Below are positions 47,361 through 60,811 of a stretch of DNA of 64,000 nucleotides, one piece after another. The notes under the pieces are model-generated. The model was not told the origin of the DNA. It was given only the letters and a program-made list of their open reading frames with translations, and did no database searches. The DNA comes from Distichodus sexfasciatus (taxonomy: Eukaryota > Chordata > Actinopteri > Characiformes > Distichodontidae): NCBI GenBank assembly GCA_032718565.1, contig JAVGVS010000021.1:2369384-2433383 (forward strand), written 5' to 3'. Made by a program: the position numbers and the translations under genes. Position 1 is the first letter of the stretch, and each line of letters begins with the position of its first letter.

Positions 47361-50300
47361 TATCCTTGTCTCCAGACAAAGCATATTTAGGAAATATTTA
47401 GTTTTACCTGACCATGAAAAAAAGGTATAATGAAATTAAGTGAGACCACCAGGCACCTGAAATAACAGTTATTAATGTTCATTGCCACAGACAATTACAC
47501 TGGAAGCTACATTGATCAGTAATGCACTTAAAATGGAATGTCTACTTAATTGTGATGCATTCGATAGATAACCAATAGAATTCCTCCCCTAGGGACAGTC
47601 ATATATTGCATTAATGAGTTTCTGACATATACTGCAGGCCAGGATAGAGAACAACAGGATATTAAAACCTTACCTTGCCTTCTGCATTTGTAAACATGCA
47701 GATAGGATGGTATAATGCACTGAGAAAATCAAAGCAGGAGAGAGATTGGGCAGGGTAGGTGGGCGTGTGTGTTGTGGTGGGTTATTGGTGTGAATTGACC
47801 TGCCAAAGCACATTATTACCCTCTGATAATTGGTAACTTTGAAAGGATGTGGCACGACAGCCCATTCCATTCCTCAATATTTATAACTCCATAAATGGTT
47901 TATTCCTTCCCGAGTCCTTCATGCTATGGCACTCCAGATACTGACCCAGTTACGGGCAGTGTTAAATGTAAATAAGATCAAAAGAATGCTGTATGGAAAT
48001 GAGCAGTGCAGGAAGCTTATGAGAGGCTGCTAGTGATTTTACTTTTCCTGAGAAGCTTCTCACATGATGGTAGAGCAAAGTCAAATATAAGCCACGTTCA
48101 TACCTTTAAATGTGGTGGTTTTAATTTTGATAAAATTATCAGTCTTGCTAAAAAGAGTGGGAGAATACTGCAGAAACTCATGAAGAGATCAAAATTGGGA
48201 AAATACTAGATTTTCCTTTTTATGCATTTTATGCTGTACCTTTGTGTTCCCTCTTTGCTAGAGGTTTCTTGATTTATGTACGTCATCAAAGGCAGAAAAA
48301 AAGTCTTAGCTGACGGCAAGAGATCCTGCCTCTGTAGTTTTTTAATTTGCTCAAAAGAAAATATCTTACTTTTATGTTGAAAGCTGTGGCGCAGAGAAAT
48401 AAAATCTGCCTGTTTAGGGCCTCTGTTTATTGCATAACTACAACAATGGGACTTTCTTCAGAAGCCATTGTGCAATATTTTGCTGCATGTTTCATACACC
48501 TATTACATTATTACAATCACATAAACAAATGATACAAGCACATATACAAAGTGAGAAACACATGCTGTAAGCCAGAGCTCCAATCATAAATTACATATTC
48601 ATTATATGGTGGTCAATCCACATCTGGTATTATTGCGGTTCTGTCGTTAGTGCTGCATTAGCATGTTAGCAGTGATGAAGATGCACCGATGTGTGGAAAT
48701 GAGGGGCTTCTCCCCGCTGAGGCTACTCCCTGCATTAGCATCTGCTTGGCCATACAAGCGCAGATAAACCTTTAACCAGACCAATGCATCTTCATTACTG
48801 CTTGCCACTTCATGCTGAGCAAGCAGCCAAATGTCTCTTTTAGTGAGATGCTAAAATTTAAGCATTGCACTCTGAGGTGTTCTGCTAAAGCTAAACAAGG
48901 CTAACATAAGAGAATAACAGAATGCTTTTTGCCATATTTAAAAATATAACAGAAACCCAAACATCTGTCTTAAAAGGGATGTAAAGCTCAACCACAACAT
49001 CACACTTTCTCATTACCAAAACTGCCTGTGAATTGAAGCGTAGTGTAAGTCTACATAATACAGGATGCTATATTATGCAATGCTGGTTTTCAAATCCCAA
49101 GAAGAAGCACTTATAGTCACCCTTTATGCCCCTCTGCCCATTTATGTACCCATATTTACATATATACTGTAAGTACAACAATAAGATAATGGCAGGATAA
49201 AGATCAGAGTGGACTTCCATGAAGGACTGCAGTAAATGTTATACTGTACGTGACTAGTATAGAGTTTAACTTCAGCTGGCAGTCTCTTGGATTGTGTAAT
49301 GTGTTTATGGTAGTATTTTTCTTTCATCATGAATGTCTCTCTCAGATATTCTTAATGAAAGATGACATGATTGTCGAAGAAGGATAGGTGAGGAATCACA
49401 ACATATTTGTCATTTTAGCTGAAATCGTTCTGTTAGGATAAATCAGACATTACAGGCACCTGGAACCTTCAGATCTTCCTCTTCAAAGACATATTTTTTC
49501 CCAAGGAAACATCAGACTGTGTGTCTTTTCTCCTAAATGGAGCTTTGTCTTTGAGTGTGTGTGTGTGTATGTGTGTTTCACTTAAAAGAGTTCTGTCATG
49601 AGGCATAAAAAAAACTGGAGCAGAGAGACAGGGTCACTGATATTTACTGCTTTGTTTTGAGATCACTTGAGGTCTGCAGAAAACCACTGACATGGAATCC
49701 CTCTTTCTCACCACATAAACAGTGGCTGTACCCCTCTGGGAGCACAGCATAGATGCTTAATATCTGCTGGGTTTCAGATAATGGCTCGAAATGTCAAATT
49801 AACATTTTAATGCCTAAGATGCCATAAAAGTTTAAGGCAATTTCTTCAATTTCTTCAGCTAGATAGAAGTTTTAAATAAAACGTGTTTCCTGAAATTGGT
49901 ACTTTTTGGAAGTTATCTAGAAACATTCATTGATATAACCTTGGCTTTGTAGATGTGATGTGATGTGTACTATTGTCCTCTATAGACTACCATTGCTTAT
50001 AAATGGTGTCTTACAGATTAACTCTCTTACAGATAGCCTATGTTTGATTATGATTAGACCATTTTAATTGGTTTAATATGCAGTTGCAATGTTTGAAAAT
50101 GTTCACATAGTAACCCACTACTATGGAATCTTCATTGGTCTTCAGTGGCTGTCTGCCTTAGATTTACAACCATAAAACTTGCCTACAAGGCCAAAATAGC
50201 ACCAGCCCTGTCTTTTTCTCATAGACCATCAAGCCCTGCCTGCCTTGACCCCCACTAATCAAAATAATGGTAAGACTTTTCTCAGTTCCTTACTGTTTCA

Positions 50301-52329
50301 AAGTGCCATCTGAAGACCCATCATGTCAAGGAGCACAAGGAACTGTGCATATGTCGGTAACTAAGCTTGCAGTAATTTGCCTAAGCAGCAGCTATTGATT
50401 TGGTTCTGAGTCTTCAAGTATGAAAAACAGGTTCTCTCAGTGTACCATCAAAGTCTTAAGTATGTGGTTTTGGTTAAGAGTTTCAGCCATAAATGCTGTA
50501 AGTAAAAATATAGTTTTATGTATGAAACCTAACAGTGGCTAAAATGTTGCCTTCTCATCTGTTTTAGTTCTGTTATATTACCAGTGAGGCTAGCAGAGTA
50601 AATTCTTAACTATCGATATAGGCACTATCGATATTATGATTCAATTTATGATGAGTCATTGCTCCACTGCACAGAAATGTTGCTGAAGATTCTTTCTACA
50701 CACTGGGGATTTGAATTCACAACACCTCTAACCCTCTAGGCCAGACTTATTTGAACATGCCCTTTCAGTTTCATGCTGGCCTCTTTGCCTTTCCACGGCA
50801 ACTCCAGTTACAGAAGGCCATGTGCTGGCAGAGCCATAGCGGGGAATGTCGGTACCATCTCCGAGGTGACACTATGCAATCAGTTTGTTCTGCAGATCGA
50901 TGTCCTGTCAGTCAGTGTGTCCGAGTAGTGCGTCGACCAAGTCTCTGTTCCTCTGTCAGTCACATGGCCATCACCCTGTCGTTCCCCTGTCACTCGCTGG
51001 CAGGCGACAGCTCGTGGTCTGACGGAGGAAAGTCAAGTTAGTCGTTCATTTTGGTGGCAGATGTTGGTAACAGAGTGACAGCACTAACCTAATTCATCAA
51101 AGCGTTACGGCTTCACCCTGGCCAAATGCTGCCTGATCTATGTAAATGTAGAGGAGGAAGAAAACAAGCCTTGAAAAATAGCCCAAGAAGTAGTGAGTTG
51201 AGTCTGCCAGCCTGAATTGACATGTAACTTCTCTCACTACAGCTCATCTTGAGGGGTGTGAATAAATCTGGCACACTAGTCTGATATGTAGTGCTGATTC
51301 GTCTTGACACAGAGCCAAGAACAATGGAAATGATGAGCTCAATTATATTTCTGGAATTCATCCATAATCTACTTCTTTATGATAATCTACATCATTATTG
51401 TTTCCCAAGATAAACTGTGTCATTGTCTAAGCTTTGATTGTATATTTTTCAGTATTTTGTTTCATTCAAGGCTGTGGTTTTCATTGACGCCAGCTTACTA
51501 GCTAGGCTGGTGCTGGCATTGTTAAAAGTGGTTATCCTGTTTTTTTGGGGAATAAGGATTCTGTGGAATCCAGTGTTTACAATTGATATTATATTATATT
51601 CAACAATTGTATGACAACATTAAAGAAGTTCTATGTTGCCTCAAGCTTACTTAAACATGTCTAGCTTCCAGATTTCTATTATTATTATCCATTATTTTAA
51701 TTCAGTACAAGAAATAGGCTCTGCTAGAGTGTCTGGGGGATTGTTAAGAGGCACAAACTCAAACACAAGAGTTAGTGAACTCAGCATTCTTACAATTTAT
51801 ATCCACTTATGCAGCAGTGATAGCACTGAATTATTTTTTGTTCCTGGATAAATGATTGCAGAGATGGAGTCGTGGCCCTCATAAGTTAACGTATTACAGC
51901 TGCTGTGAAGAATGCATCCGACTATCCAGATTTATGAAGCTTTTTGACCTGCATCCACCTATGGTCATATGGCTATTTAATTCAATTTGCTTGAAAAGCT
52001 ATTGGTTTTGATGTTAAAGATGAGTGGGTGATTGTAAATTGAGGGTGAGTTTGTCTTTTATGTACGATCAACAGCTTGATGCATTGCTTTTCTTTAGAGC
52101 ACGGGAATGAAAATGGTAGAAAGAAATCTTTTTATGTGCCGGCACTCCTACAGGCTCACTCTGATCCTGTCTGGTCTAAGGGAGCAAATGAAGATGAATA
52201 ATGGGAGCGTCTCCATATTGCAGCGTCTGACACAGCTCTGGGAAGAATTCCTAGGCTGCAAGGCATCAACAACTTTTGAGGAGAGACAGTGAGAGATGGA
52301 AAGAGAAAGAGACGGAAGGGAGGAGTGAA
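47358..52329. other. Gene-poor tract, possible conserved non-coding DNA
   Basis: Long single-copy stretches without mobile elements. 47430-47640 and 47880-48600 have the balanced, repeat-free look of conserved enhancers, with TAATTG/GCATTAATGAG words. 50110-50345 contains TGGTCTTCAGTGGCTGTCTG and TTGCCTACAAGGCCAAAAT, possibly a decayed LINE reverse-transcriptase end. A tRNA-like GGGATTTGAATTCACAACACC lies near 50707. 50750-51010 is a CpG-bearing patch. No coding exon was supported. Confidence 0.35.
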
Positions 52330-52355
52330 AGAGAGAGAGAGAGAGAGAGAGAGAG
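52330..52355. repeat. (GA)n microsatellite
   Basis: About 12-13 GA units within a wider purine-rich tract. Confidence 0.9.
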
Positions 52356-52740
52356 CAGACTGACGAAGGGAATGGGAAAAAGTCGCAGTTGGGCGGCCAT
52401 GAAACTATTGATTTCATACACAGTCTTGTGCAGAAATAAAAACAAGCGCTTTCAGACAAGCCTGTGGCATTATCATTATGTGAAGCCACAGTTTTTCTGC
52501 TCCTGTTGTCTTCATACCCTTCCTGACAGGCTGCCTGCCTGCCAAAGCTCCCTCCTCCCGCAAAGGAGGAGGCTAGCATGTCGACTCAGCGTTTTCTCCT
52601 CCCCACCGACATATTGCATGCAAACCCAAAACACAATCTCCTCTGCTACCATGTGTCTGTGTCAATGTAAAGACAGGAGATCAGAACCAGTGTTGCTTTG
52701 CTAGCGCTCCACTTCCAGCCAAACGTCTCTGGCAGGGCAG

Positions 52741-53060
52741 AGTAATTGCGTTAAGATCTCTATATGAGAGGGTATTAAAAGTGTGTTTTTTCCAAGGCCA
52801 GTCTTATTTATCAAATGCTAATGTGCACATGTGACAGAAAATGTTAATCCATGGCTTGTGGGTAATTTCACGGTTTGATGGATGGCGAGTTTTTTTTTTT
52901 TTTTCCTGCAATAAAATCCTGGCTTCCTGATTCTAGTTACATATGTATTGGCCCCCATGAATTTGCATAAACGCTCAGAAATGCATTATTCCCATTTTTA
53001 ATCAGCGGAGTTATATTACAAACGATTTATATTTGGACAGTAAAATCTGACTAAAATAAA
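52741..53060. other. Possible conserved non-coding element
   Basis: Repeat-free apart from a T-run at about 52890. It contains AATTTGCATAAACGCTCAG and AAATGCATTATTCCCATTTT, an octamer-like and homeodomain-like vocabulary typical of deeply conserved enhancers. The claim rests only on composition and would need alignment. Confidence 0.25.
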
Positions 53061-54993
53061 CAAGCAATCAATTTTCAACATGGATTGAAAACACACACAA
53101 ACTAATAGTATGTTTTTATTGCATGATTATTACAATTTTGCAGTTATATTGCATAAAAATTGGCCACCAAATTTAACAGAGTTAGGAACTTGAGTTCAGG
53201 TGGTGCATTTTCATGAACCCCATTTATTGGCAAGAGAGAGGAATGCAGTGGAAGCCCTTATGTATAAACTGGTCATAACCAGGGCAGCACTAAGGCTAGA
53301 TCTGGGAGAAGGAAAGTGAAAAGGTCAGTACCTCAACTGAGAAAAATATATTTAGAATTAAAAAAAATTTAAAAATTAAAGTATGCAGGGTAAATTACAG
53401 AGAGGCAAGAGTGAGAAGGGAAAAAGGAGAAGAGAATGCATCTGGAACTGCATATGGAACAATAAATAAATGAAAAGCTGTTCCAAATGTGACAGCAGCA
53501 ACAGACTATAGCCAAATCCATGTCAGTTCTCAACCATTTTTTTGTCTCATCTTTTTAGGAATGATTCATCACTGTCTGAAAGCACCGCGACAGTCTCAAA
53601 TTCATTATGCAACACCACTCACTTCAAGAACTTTAATGTTGATAGCAATATCTTTCTTCCTCATTTCATTATAGTCAGTGCTTTCTGGTGCATCTATTAA
53701 TCAGTACTGGTAGCAGCAGTTGGATGTTCTTTTGTTGATGTTTCTCAGGTCATCTTTCTTCAAAAATGGCTTTGGTGAAGTGTGTATGTTGTTCTCTCTA
53801 TGTCAAATGGTTATGGATGGTATCAGCCTTTGAAGGCTAGCAGGTGTCTTCTCTGCGGATTCTGAAGCATGCTTCATTTTCATGGCAAGGTCAGTGTGCG
53901 GCAGATCTGGTGCATTTCGTTTTGTGTCTCCAACCTTGACAGCTGCATGTTTTTTTGTTTCCACAGTAGGAATCCCATAATTTTTTCAAGCATGATCTAG
54001 TGTAAGAAACAACATGCTAAATCATTGGAAGTAGTTGAATAAGCCCCTTGTTATAGCAGCATGATACATTTCATATTGCATTATTGTTTAGCAATGCTTT
54101 TCTTTCATTATCCACCAGCCCCCATTGTTGGCATCCATGGTTCCAGCTGACTTGCTGTGGTCAGGATTGAAAGTATTTGCATGTAAGCTGTACATGGTGA
54201 TGGCTGCATGAAATAACCCCATGTGGGATGTCACATCCATCATTGCAGCAAAGGGCATGAAGGAAACGCTGTACACATGTGAATGTGTGTTTTACACCTG
54301 CAGGAGCGGCGTCTCACAATCCTGACTCATTCATCAAAAACACTACAGTACATTCCTCTACAGGTTTTCGTCTGAAAACCTGAGCACAGACTATCTGTCA
54401 GATGAAAGTGACGTAAAGTCCATAAGAGGACATGAATGCCCAAAGCAGTCATGATCCTAGCTGGGTGCTATAGTGCATGGTGTTTGCCGGTGGTGCTGAG
54501 CAGGTCTGCTCTGAGAAGCCCTGCTGTTCTTTCTCACTCAGAAACCCGGATCACTGTTGTCTGCCTCAAGGTGGAGCACATGAGACACACAGTTATCATG
54601 CAGCCAGCTGCTGTGGTTCGGCAGCAGCAGTACGGCAACAATGGAATGTTCGTTGAGAGAAACATCATGGCCCGAGTCATGGCGAAAGGGAGATGAAAAA
54701 GATACGTGGAAAATGTGTGTGGACTTTACAACTTGAGTGACAGTCTGCGCTATTTTATACTGTGAGTAGTTTGCAGTCTAGATGAAAAGGGGACAATCAG
54801 TGCAAGACATCTGTGCACGTAGGACCTCCTAGTGTAATGCTGCCATTTAAGGTGTAACTATGAAAAATACAGAAGAAGTATATTGGTTTTATAAAAAGCA
54901 ATCAGCATAATCACTTACTCACCTGGGTCACACTTTATTTCAATATTCCACTGTTTCCAGCACTTAATGTATTTTTAGATATTGATATAAAAA
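53061..54993. other. Intergenic, no gene seen
   Basis: Single-copy, AT-rich. The frame at 54436-54696 has no recognised domain or exon borders. Confidence 0.4.
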
Positions 54994-55110
54994 AATCTGG
55001 AGGCAGCACAATGGGGTGGTGGTTAGCGTTGTCAGCTCACAGCAAGAAAGTCCTGGGTTCCTGGGATAGGCCAGGATAGGTTGATACCCTTAACCCCGAT
55101 TGGGGTTATG
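54994..55110 (+). mobile_element. tRNA-derived SINE (family B), deleted copy
   Basis: GGTGGTGGTTAGCGTTGTCAG (A-box region), then CACAGCAAGAAAGTCCTGGG, then a jump to GGTTGATACCCTTAACCCCG. This is the head and tail of a common fish SINE with its centre missing. It differs from family A. Confidence 0.6.
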
Positions 55111-56347
55111 TAGTTTAGATAATGAATAGGTGATAAATGATGGAAATCATGACAAGATATAAAAGTAGCTGTTTTATTACATAACGGTTTTTACATTCAC
55201 TTTATTTCATGATCATTAAATAACTGTGTACATCTCACACTATTAGAAATTCTTTATTTTTGAAGACTCTTTGTAAGCCTGGAATAAATTAGGACAAAGC
55301 TCAAAATTAGCTTATAAAAATTGGTTAAATTTTTAATGTAGCGACTTCTTCTTATGTGAAACCCTCAACTCAGTATTGACAATGATCCAATGATAAAAAC
55401 AACACAATTTTGTGTGGAAACAGCTTCATTCCATTCTGTCACATGAACATTCAGTTAAAAGTGTTTTAAAATAAAATTATTATATTTAGTACTTGGTTTT
55501 AAATCTCTTGATAGCTTAAAGTCTAAAGCCTGTGACGCATAGACATGACCAGATGCTGAATTTCCAGTCTGGTGATGCCCCTTGCAGGCCTGTGATGCAG
55601 CCATTTTCTGATCCTTCTTGATTTGCACCCTTTGTCTCTGAGTCTTGCCTTTAGCTGTTTAATTCACTGTTTATTGGGGTTTTGGGTGAGTGATTGATTA
55701 AACATTAAAGTGGAAACTACTTCTGTTACTAAATAAAAAACATAGTAGCTTTAGTAATAGGTTTCGGATCATTGTCTTGCTGCAAGGTGAGGCACCATTA
55801 ATTTAGTTAGAATGTGTTGGAGCCTGGTTAGAATTCACCAGGCTCCAACACATGTACCAAGCACTTGATTTGGTTTGGTTTGATTTCACAGTTATTATGA
55901 TTATTGCTTTATTTTACAATTTGGATAATGCAATAAAATTGTGAAATATTTTTGTAGCCCCTATATGCTTATGATGATCCCAAACTACACAGCTGACGAC
56001 GATCCTGAGCTACCAACTGTTTGTTATGGCATAAAAGGGTGGTTGCTATATGATTCAGTCAAAATAAACTCATTTGACTCATACATTATTTGGATCTGAC
56101 AATCCACATTAAGTTTAGTCTTTATTTAGTGTTTATATACCGAGGCATAACTAAAAAAAAAAAAAAACAATGTACAGTTGCTTATTAATTTTATGGATCT
56201 TATAGACAAATAATGCAATCACTTGACATATCTGTCTGCATCCACAATCTAAAATGAAAAAGTGACAGAATTCGGGGGGACATCATGTCAATGGCTGTTT
56301 TGTCCATAGTCAAAACTAACTCATCCTTTTGGTTTGGAGCTGGTACA

Positions 56348-56349
<2 letters not shown>
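55111..56349. other. Intergenic, no gene seen
   Basis: AT-rich, with an A-run at about 56153. Apart from the hairpin at 55811 nothing was recognised. Confidence 0.4.
55811..55854. repeat. Perfect 17-bp hairpin
   Basis: ATGTGTTGGAGCCTGGT (55812-55828) is followed by an 8-base loop and its exact reverse complement ACCAGGCTCCAACACAT (55837-55853). The arms are GC-rich in an AT-rich setting. Confidence 0.9.

Positions 56350-56352
<3 letters not shown>

Positions 56353-56399
<47 letters not shown>
56353..56399. repeat. Compound (CT)n(CA)n microsatellite
   Basis: About 14 CT units run into about 10 CA units. Confidence 0.95.
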
Positions 56400-58138
56400 G
56401 TGCATGTTAATTATTATTAACAGAGACACCCACTCACATGCACACACACATGCTCACAACTTCACAGCTTGACACCAGCAGTTCAAAACAGCTCTGAATG
56501 AATATTTCATTTGAGATTAAATTGTCAGAACAGATGGCTGATATATATGGATCAAAACATCACTTTTGCACCCATTTTTCTGACATTTTTTTCCCACCAC
56601 ATTTTCATATCTGTCCAAGTCGAACGGAAGCCCAGGAAATGAATAGGAAGGTAATGTGTGAGGTGTGCGTGCGTGCGTTTGGGTGTGTATGTATGTTTGT
56701 ATTTTTGTCTGAGAGAGAGGGAGAGTGTGTGTGAGAGAGAAAAGGACAACCCACAATATGCTGAAGTTGAAGATAAAGAATAGAAGGAAACATTCTCCTC
56801 AAATTCACCATTCTATAGGCTCCTGTGAATTCTGTTTCTCAAAATAGTTAAGCATCTCACACTGCACCAGCCCTAATCTGAGATATTCTGTGAGGTGCAG
56901 ACTACCACCTCATATACTTTGTTAGTCCATCAAACAAGCCTCAATAACAGTTGTCAAGTATTTGTAGTGTTTTACCTTATGCAGAATCCTACTTAAATAC
57001 TACAGCGCTGCAAGGTAATATAAAAGCACCTGAGTGCCAGCTGCTGCAGTGGTGTGTACAGGTCTCCTCCAACCATCTATCATACTAATTACATAGAGAT
57101 TACACTAATTAATGCATAAGAAAGCTTTTGAAAACTTCCCATGTTCCATGTTTTACTACGAATGCTAACCCTGTCACAAGCTAAACTTTTTAACAAAATA
57201 ATTCAGATCTCATCCAACTTTGCTTACAGATTTGTCACTCTGAGACCATGTTGTTTTCACACAAAATAATATCAGAAGGATCTGCATTCCCAGCCAAAAT
57301 AAGTGTCAAAACTGGATTACAGTATGTATCTATGGAAATGTTTTTGTATGGTAAGTACTGTCTCAGAAGATTTACAGTTACAGGTCCCAGCTTCCAGCAT
57401 TTTATGCCTCCAACACTCTTGAAACCACACAGTTTCTGCTGCTTTTTTCACCTTTGCTGAAAGCACATGGGGCAAAAATGTGGAAGATATGCAGGCCATG
57501 ACGACCAGATTGGGAATCCCTTCGACAGAGGAGAAGAGGACCTTCAGAAGCTTATTATGGCATTGGTAAGCTCTGAGTAGATATGTTTTAATTAGAAAGT
57601 CATAGAGTTGCTCCACACGTTGCTCCACACGCTCCTTAGGATGATTTTGCTCCAAAATTTTTCTGAGGCTAGTAATGGATAAAGGATCAAGAGCAAATGG
57701 TATTCAGTGACTGCATCAACAGATTAACTGGTGCTTTCTGCAGAACTTGACAGTATCTGTGCCAACATGGTGTATGAGGTTTTGAGGAGAGGAACAGAAA
57801 AATATTTAAAACACAGCCAGAGACACAGAATAACTCACAGAACTGCTAAACTTAGAAGATCACTAGCTAGTGTGTACTAAGGACTGTTATAAGTGTGTGT
57901 CTATGTGTGAGTGTTTTCAAACAGAAACTTTTGTACATTCAGTCCTAAATTTCTCCCCCCTGTAGCGCTTGCAGCACTGCTGTGTGTGTGATTTTGCGAA
58001 CAGAGCTCCGGTCACGGACTCAGGAGGGGGTCTTTCCGTCTCTACCGCTCCTGAACACACTATTTTCCTCCATCTGTCATACAGGTCTGCAGAGAGAGGA
58101 CATGGAGGGAAAACATAGAGAAAGATTTTGTCTCGGAA
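56400..58138. other. Intergenic, no gene seen
   Basis: AT-rich with GT/GA-rich patches near 56660-56740. Open frames here are low-complexity or unrecognised. The minus-strand frame at 57317-57655 has no clear splice borders. Confidence 0.4.
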
Positions 58139-58150
58139 CCCCCCCCCCCC
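58139..58150. repeat. Poly-C tract
   Basis: Twelve consecutive Cs. Confidence 0.9.
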
Positions 58151-58969
58151 ACTGTGCAAACGGTCAACAGTTTCTCTCCTCCTATGATTTATTAATTTCT
58201 TCTTTATTTATTTAGGTAAGATCCCATTGAGGTTCTCGACCCTCTTGCAGTTTTTATGTGGCCAAAATGCACGTATAATACATATACACATATAAGAGTA
58301 AAGTAGAGTTAGGTGAGATGTTACAAAATGAGAAGTGAGGTAAGGTGGTAGTTGATCAATAAGCGTTACATAAATAAAAAGGTACGGATGTCTCCTTGGA
58401 AAACATGAGTTCCACTATTATTATTTCTGTCTGTATCTATCTGTGTAACAATTATTTCTCCCTTGTCAAGAGCTGACATGTCAATAATTTTCCTTTTAAT
58501 ATTAAATATAAAGTCTCTGTAGAGGAATCTCATGCAACAATTTGGAGCTACATAAAGGGTAATTGACCATTAAATGTCTAATTCAGCTCAGTTTTTTTTT
58601 GACAAAAAACTTTCTGAAACCAAATTGGCACACTAAAACCTGATCTATATAACACAGGTTCCAGTTCCTTAATTTTATTTATTTAGGCCTGTATTAAGGA
58701 TGCTCCCCTCCAGTGTTGGGGAGTAGCCTACCACCAATACTACTTTAACTATTTTTTCAATAGCTTATCAATAGTATCAATCATTATTTAAATGCTGTAT
58801 CATTAAAAGTAACTATATTGTATAAATAGCAATGTAACTGGGGGAGGAGTAGGATCTGCCACCATGCACCATTCCCTCCCCCAACAACCATCACCACCCA
58901 CCAGCTTTATTTTTGTTCCATTGTTTAGAATGAGCTTTGTCTTTGTTTATTATTAATGGTCATGTTAGA

Positions 58970-59575
58970 CCTGTAACTTGTTCTTCTTTCTTCATCTCCG
59001 CTCCGCAGAATATAAGACCAAAATGTTGGAAAACATTGCAGAGAGCAGTTGCTACGCATTTACTCTATGGTTCCTGTGGCGACTTAATGTTTCCTGTCAG
59101 GTGCTTCTCCAGTGCTAGCATCGACAATCATTGCCTTTGCTTTTTCTAGCAGCGATGAGGAAAACCTCTTCGGCTTGAGTGGTGACAGGATCCTATTTAA
59201 TGCAACAAGCGGCGAATGTTAGGTACTGGTCCCAATGGGTGTGCTTCCCGGAGCACTTCTCAGGTGTTGGCAGCGACACCGATGTGCACCGACTCATTAG
59301 TTCCAGAGGCGACATGCGCCACCTCCATGTTTCTCACAACTATAAGCGCTACCTCTCCAGTTCTAGGTATCCTCAGTTAGTAGAGTGCGTCACTTTGCCC
59401 AAAATGTGCTAAATCAGTCAGTCTGTATTTAAACCTGTGTCTTGCATTCCATTTAGGCTAGTGTCTTCATACACAACTGACTCGTCTTTTCTTTTTGGTT
59501 TTTGGGCATGACCTGGTGTTCAGTTTTACTAATAAAGCTTGTTGTCAACTCGCAACTGAATCTTAGTCACAACAC
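58970..59575 (+). mobile_element. LTR-like repeat, boundaries uncertain
   Basis: A GC-richer stretch has repeated GGCGAC/GCAGCGACAC-type words, followed by a TATA-like TATTTAAACCTG near 59429 and a polyA signal AATAAAGC near 59533. That is the U3-R order of an LTR. The presumed end TTAGTCACAACA is plausible, but no target duplication could be found. Confidence 0.35.
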
Positions 59576-60350
59576 TCCTTCCTCCGCACATTGCCATCCA
59601 TAACATCAATATGAATAAAAAAATACTAAAAATAGGAATATTAAATAGTAAAATAATAAGTATTTAAAGAGGAAGTTTAGTAGTTTTATTCCAGACAGCC
59701 TGAACTAGCACTTACACATTTTTTAAAATAATCATGAGAATGAAAAAATATATATATTGTGGCCAATAACACATTCATTTTCTGATCTTCATTATTCCCA
59801 GACCTGAGGTGTCTTGCAGTATTTGCTTAGCTGGTCAATATGTATTACGTTTTGCAGCCAATAAAAATCCTGATGGAGTGGAATTGGACTGGCTAGAGTA
59901 CATCTGATTTAGTAGATATCCCCCCTTTTTGCCAGCCAGTTCAGAAAATTGATGTAACCGCAGTTGTTACCATAAAATAATGCATAATTTTGCTTTATAA
60001 GATCTTTATTGTAAAGAATAAACGGGAGGACAAAAGGCCATTCTTACAGAGACCAAAGTAGCAGTGGGTAAAAGCCAGACTATGATAAGTACAGATGCAT
60101 GGGAGTAGCTTAATAGCAAACAGAAAGTCAGGGAGGAGGTGTCTTGTTCTGTATTGGTAGGAGACGTTTGGGTCAATTACTCAGAGGCACTGCAATGAAT
60201 ATTCCCCGGAGTGTGTGTGCATGTGTGTGTCTGCGTGCCTGTGGGGATGACAGCGAGTTAACCTCCTGAACCTGACGTCTGTCTCGTTAGCATTCCAGCT
60301 CCTGGCCATGCACACATATGCGGACAAGCACATGTACACACACAAACGTG
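59576..60350. other. Intergenic, no gene seen
   Basis: AT-rich, no recognised element. Confidence 0.4.
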
Positions 60351-60381
60351 CACACACACACACACACACACATACACACAC
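60351..60381. repeat. (CA)n microsatellite
   Basis: About 14 CA-type units with small interruptions. Confidence 0.9.
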
Positions 60382-60439
60382 AAACACACTGTATTTGTGT
60401 GGTACTTCCATCGACTCCCACAAATAATATATTTAAATA

Positions 60440-60625
60440 ATGCTAAACATACACTTAAGTCTAACTTTAAACTTAACTTCAGCAGCCAAAAGCAATTCTT
60501 TTGACTACTGTTATATTGTTTTTCAACTTCACAAAGATACAAATATCGGACAAATCTCCTGTTTCCTATTTCCAAGAGATAATCAGGTCCTCGCAAGCAA
60601 TTAAAACCTGCCCCCCACACACATC
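60440..60625. repeat. CCTAA/CA-tailed dispersed repeat, copy 3 (diverged)
   Basis: AACTTAACTTCAGCAGCCAAAAGCA, CAATTCTTTTGACTACTGTTA, CGGACAAATCTCCTG and AATCAGGTCCTCGCAAGCAA align in order with copy 2 at 42483. The leading CCTAA part is decayed. It is followed by ACCTGCCCCCCACACACAT. Confidence 0.5.
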
Positions 60626-60773
60626 CATACACAGAAGCTTTCATTGGCTTACAATGCTCTCTCTCTCTCATTTGATAGCTAATCTAAGTCGAGTGTTTAC
60701 TTCAAGCGCAGCTGAATGCAGATCAGTGCTAGACAAATAGCTTTTCACTCAAGAAGTCCAGCCTTAGGTGTAA

Positions 60774-60808
<35 letters not shown>

Positions 60809-60811
60809 CAC
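60774..60811. repeat. (CA)n microsatellite
   Basis: About 18 CA units with one CG. Confidence 0.9.

Noticed and set aside
52148..52704. Overlapping 140-codon frames on both strands
   Set aside because: Both cross the (GA)n repeat and consist largely of RERERE or SLSLSL runs.
57317..57655. 112-codon minus-strand frame with KERVEQRVEQLYDF
   Set aside because: The repeated EQRVEQ comes from a short DNA duplication (GCTCCACACGTT); no exon borders or family match.
60258..60671. 137-codon minus-strand frame rich in C and V
   Set aside because: It reads through a CA microsatellite, giving CVCVCV runs; low-complexity artefact.
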